A stretch of DNA of 6,673 nt from assembly GCA_013813615.1 (NCBI GenBank), contig JACCRJ010000695.1, positions 1-6,673 on the forward strand, read 5' to 3'. The notes beneath the pieces were generated by a model. It searched no databases. It worked only from the letters and a program-made list of their open reading frames with translations, and had not been told where the DNA came from. Below are positions 5,553-6,673 of the stretch, piece by piece. A program made the position numbers and the translations under genes. Within the stretch, counting starts at the first letter, position 1, and each line of letters starts with the position of its first letter. The DNA comes from Lautropia sp. GTDB taxonomy: Bacteria; Pseudomonadota; Gammaproteobacteria; Burkholderiales; Burkholderiaceae_E.

Positions 5553-6673
5553 TCAGGCAAGAGCGGCCTTGAGCTTGCTGATCCCGAGTTCGGCCGCCTC
5601 CGGCGCGGGCATGTCCTTGAGCACCCGGTTCTGGATCGCCTCCATGATGCCGTAGCTCTCGAACATCTTGCCCGGCCGAACGTCTGCGGACGGACCTTCG
5701 GTATCGACAGATCTGATGATGATGTCTTTGCGGGTAAGGATGCTGCGCATGAACGCCACCAACTCCCCGTGCTTTTCGATCAGGGGATGGGCAAGCCAGC
5801 GGCGGTCCTCATACACGTCCAGCCGTGCCGGCTGGAAGTGCAGCGGCGCGCTGTGCAGGAAATTGATGTACTGGTTCTCGGTGAACCACTCCATGAACTT
5901 CATGGATTCCTCGCGCATCGGCGTATCGACGACCACCCAGCCATCGTAGCCGTGGTTCACCGCTACCGCCTTGCCCGCCGAATCCGGGTACATGAAGAAG
6001 CCGGTCTTGCTGGCCAGTTCAGGAGCGCGATCCTCCAGGACCTCCATCAGTCGGCCGGCGTAAGGCACCATCGCCGCCTGGCTGCCGGAGTACTGGCCAA
6101 GTACGGTTGCGAAGAGCGCTTGCGACATGCCGGGTGGCATGGATCCCGAGAGTTGCTTCATGAAGTCGAGGTAGCGGGTGAACTTCGACTTCATGTCCGG
6201 AGCATCGAGCACGAGTTTGAAGTTGTCGTCCATCAGCCGGACGCCTTCGGCCCACATGTAGCCAATCGACATCCATTGGCCGGCGCCGTTCGAACCGATC
6301 GGGTGCGACACACCGAAGCTCTTGCCGTCCGTGAGGGCCTTGGCGTTGTCCAGCACCTGATCCCAGGACGTCGGCACTTTTAATCCCTTCTGCTCGTACA
6401 GATCCTTGCGGTAGTACATCCAGCAGAAGTTATAGTCGTAGGGATACCAGTACTGCTCCCCCTTCACGGGGAACAGGATCCGGGGCCCCCACTTGTGCTT
6501 GTCGATCAGCTTCGTGATCGGCACGAGCTTTCCGGCTTCCGCGAGCAGCACGACATGGGCAACGAAGATCAGGCCCGACACGTCGTAGGGCGTGCCGGCC
6601 GAAATCGAGGCTTGCAACTTGTCATAGGCCTGGTCGGGCGGTACTGTATCCACGACCACGCGCACGCCGCTAA
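5553..6673 (-). CDS. ABC transporter sugar-type solute-binding protein, N-terminus cut by window edge
   Basis: The periplasmic ligand-capturing subunit of the importer, a family 1 (MalE/UgpB-like) extracellular solute-binding protein. About 373 residues are visible. The frame is still open at the right edge, and the first visible residues (SGVRVVVDTVPPDQAYDKL) match the early part of such proteins, after the first strand. The signal peptide and roughly the first 50 residues are therefore missing. A GTG at 6665 is in frame but is internal sequence, not a start. Family features include YDKLQASISAGTPYDV, then a hinge and aromatic-rich region (YWYPYDYNFCWMYYRKDLYEQKG), the helix VPTSWDQVLDNAKAL, and a C-terminal domain with NHGYDGWVVVD and a WFTENQYINFL helix. 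The cluster of Trp and Tyr fits stacking against a sugar-like ligand, which is inference. It is the first visible gene of the operon. Its promoter lies outside the window. Confidence 0.93.
   Translation of the reverse strand, partial: SGVRVVVDTVPPDQAYDKLQASISAGTPYDVSGLIFVAHVVLLAEAGKLVPITKLIDKHKWGPRILFPVKGEQYWYPYDYNFCWMYYRKDLYEQKGLKVPTSWDQVLDNAKALTDGKSFGVSHPIGSNGAGQWMSIGYMWAEGVRLMDDNFKLVLDAPDMKSKFTRYLDFMKQLSGSMPPGMSQALFATVLGQYSGSQAAMVPYAGRLMEVLEDRAPELASKTGFFMYPDSAGKAVAVNHGYDGWVVVDTPMREESMKFMEWFTENQYINFLHSAPLHFQPARLDVYEDRRWLAHPLIEKHGELVAFMRSILTRKDIIIRSVDTEGPSADVRPGKMFESYGIMEAIQNRVLKDMPAPEAAELGISKLKAALA

Noticed and set aside
4604..5560. Alternative - strand frame (318 codons) over the first permease
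   Set aside because: It overlaps the permease that carries the EAA loop and membrane helices. Its own product is Arg-rich and lacks membrane segments.
4927..5655. + strand open frame (242 codons) opposite the first permease and the end of the binding-protein gene
   Set aside because: Antisense shadow with Gln/Arg/Pro-rich composition across a gene boundary.
6663..6665. GTG as the start of the solute-binding protein
   Set aside because: The frame continues to the window edge with sensible residues (Ser-Gly), and a start here would leave no signal peptide or first strand for a periplasmic protein.

Overview
The window reads as high-GC proteobacterial DNA, most likely a betaproteobacterium of the Burkholderiales (Bordetella/Achromobacter-like). 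The main hint is an orphan tripartite tricarboxylate transporter receptor (Bug/TctC family) gene with no TctA or TctB membrane genes beside it, a gene type greatly expanded in that order. This placement is inference from gene content and composition, not from a search.

Layout. The left part (1-1828) is on the + strand. A small membrane-anchored protein of unknown function (start at 81 or upstream of the window, stop at 572) carries a 15-bp in-frame tandem repeat (QAQPM). It is followed by a (CT)11 microsatellite and a strong intrinsic terminator (664-700). A complete periplasmic Bug receptor gene (794-1828) comes next. The right part (1844-6673) is a tightly packed operon on the - strand. In order of transcription it holds a sugar-type ABC solute-binding protein (5' end cut by the window edge), two MalF/MalG-type permeases, an NAD-type short-chain dehydrogenase (SDR) and a GldA-like metal-dependent polyol dehydrogenase. 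The two blocks converge at 1828/1844 with only 15 bases between stop codons.

How the genes work together. The - strand operon looks like an uptake-and-oxidation module. The solute-binding protein and two permeases would import a sugar, polyol or related polar compound, and the SDR and the GldA-like enzyme would oxidise alcohol groups on it or on its breakdown product. The ATPase subunit that such an importer needs is not in the window. Since the operon's 3' end is visible and ends with the dehydrogenase, the ATPase must be upstream of 6673 or elsewhere in the genome. Spacing inside the operon is tight (14, 46 and 3 nt, then an 8-nt overlap), which suggests one transcript and translational coupling. 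The actual substrate cannot be read from the sequence.

I saw no CRISPR array, tRNA, rRNA, insertion sequence or phage gene. I found no convincing novel system. The most unusual points are the simple-sequence tracts (CT11 beside the terminator, G8 inside the SDR gene), the ambiguous start of the first gene, and an SDR active site with His in place of the usual Asn.
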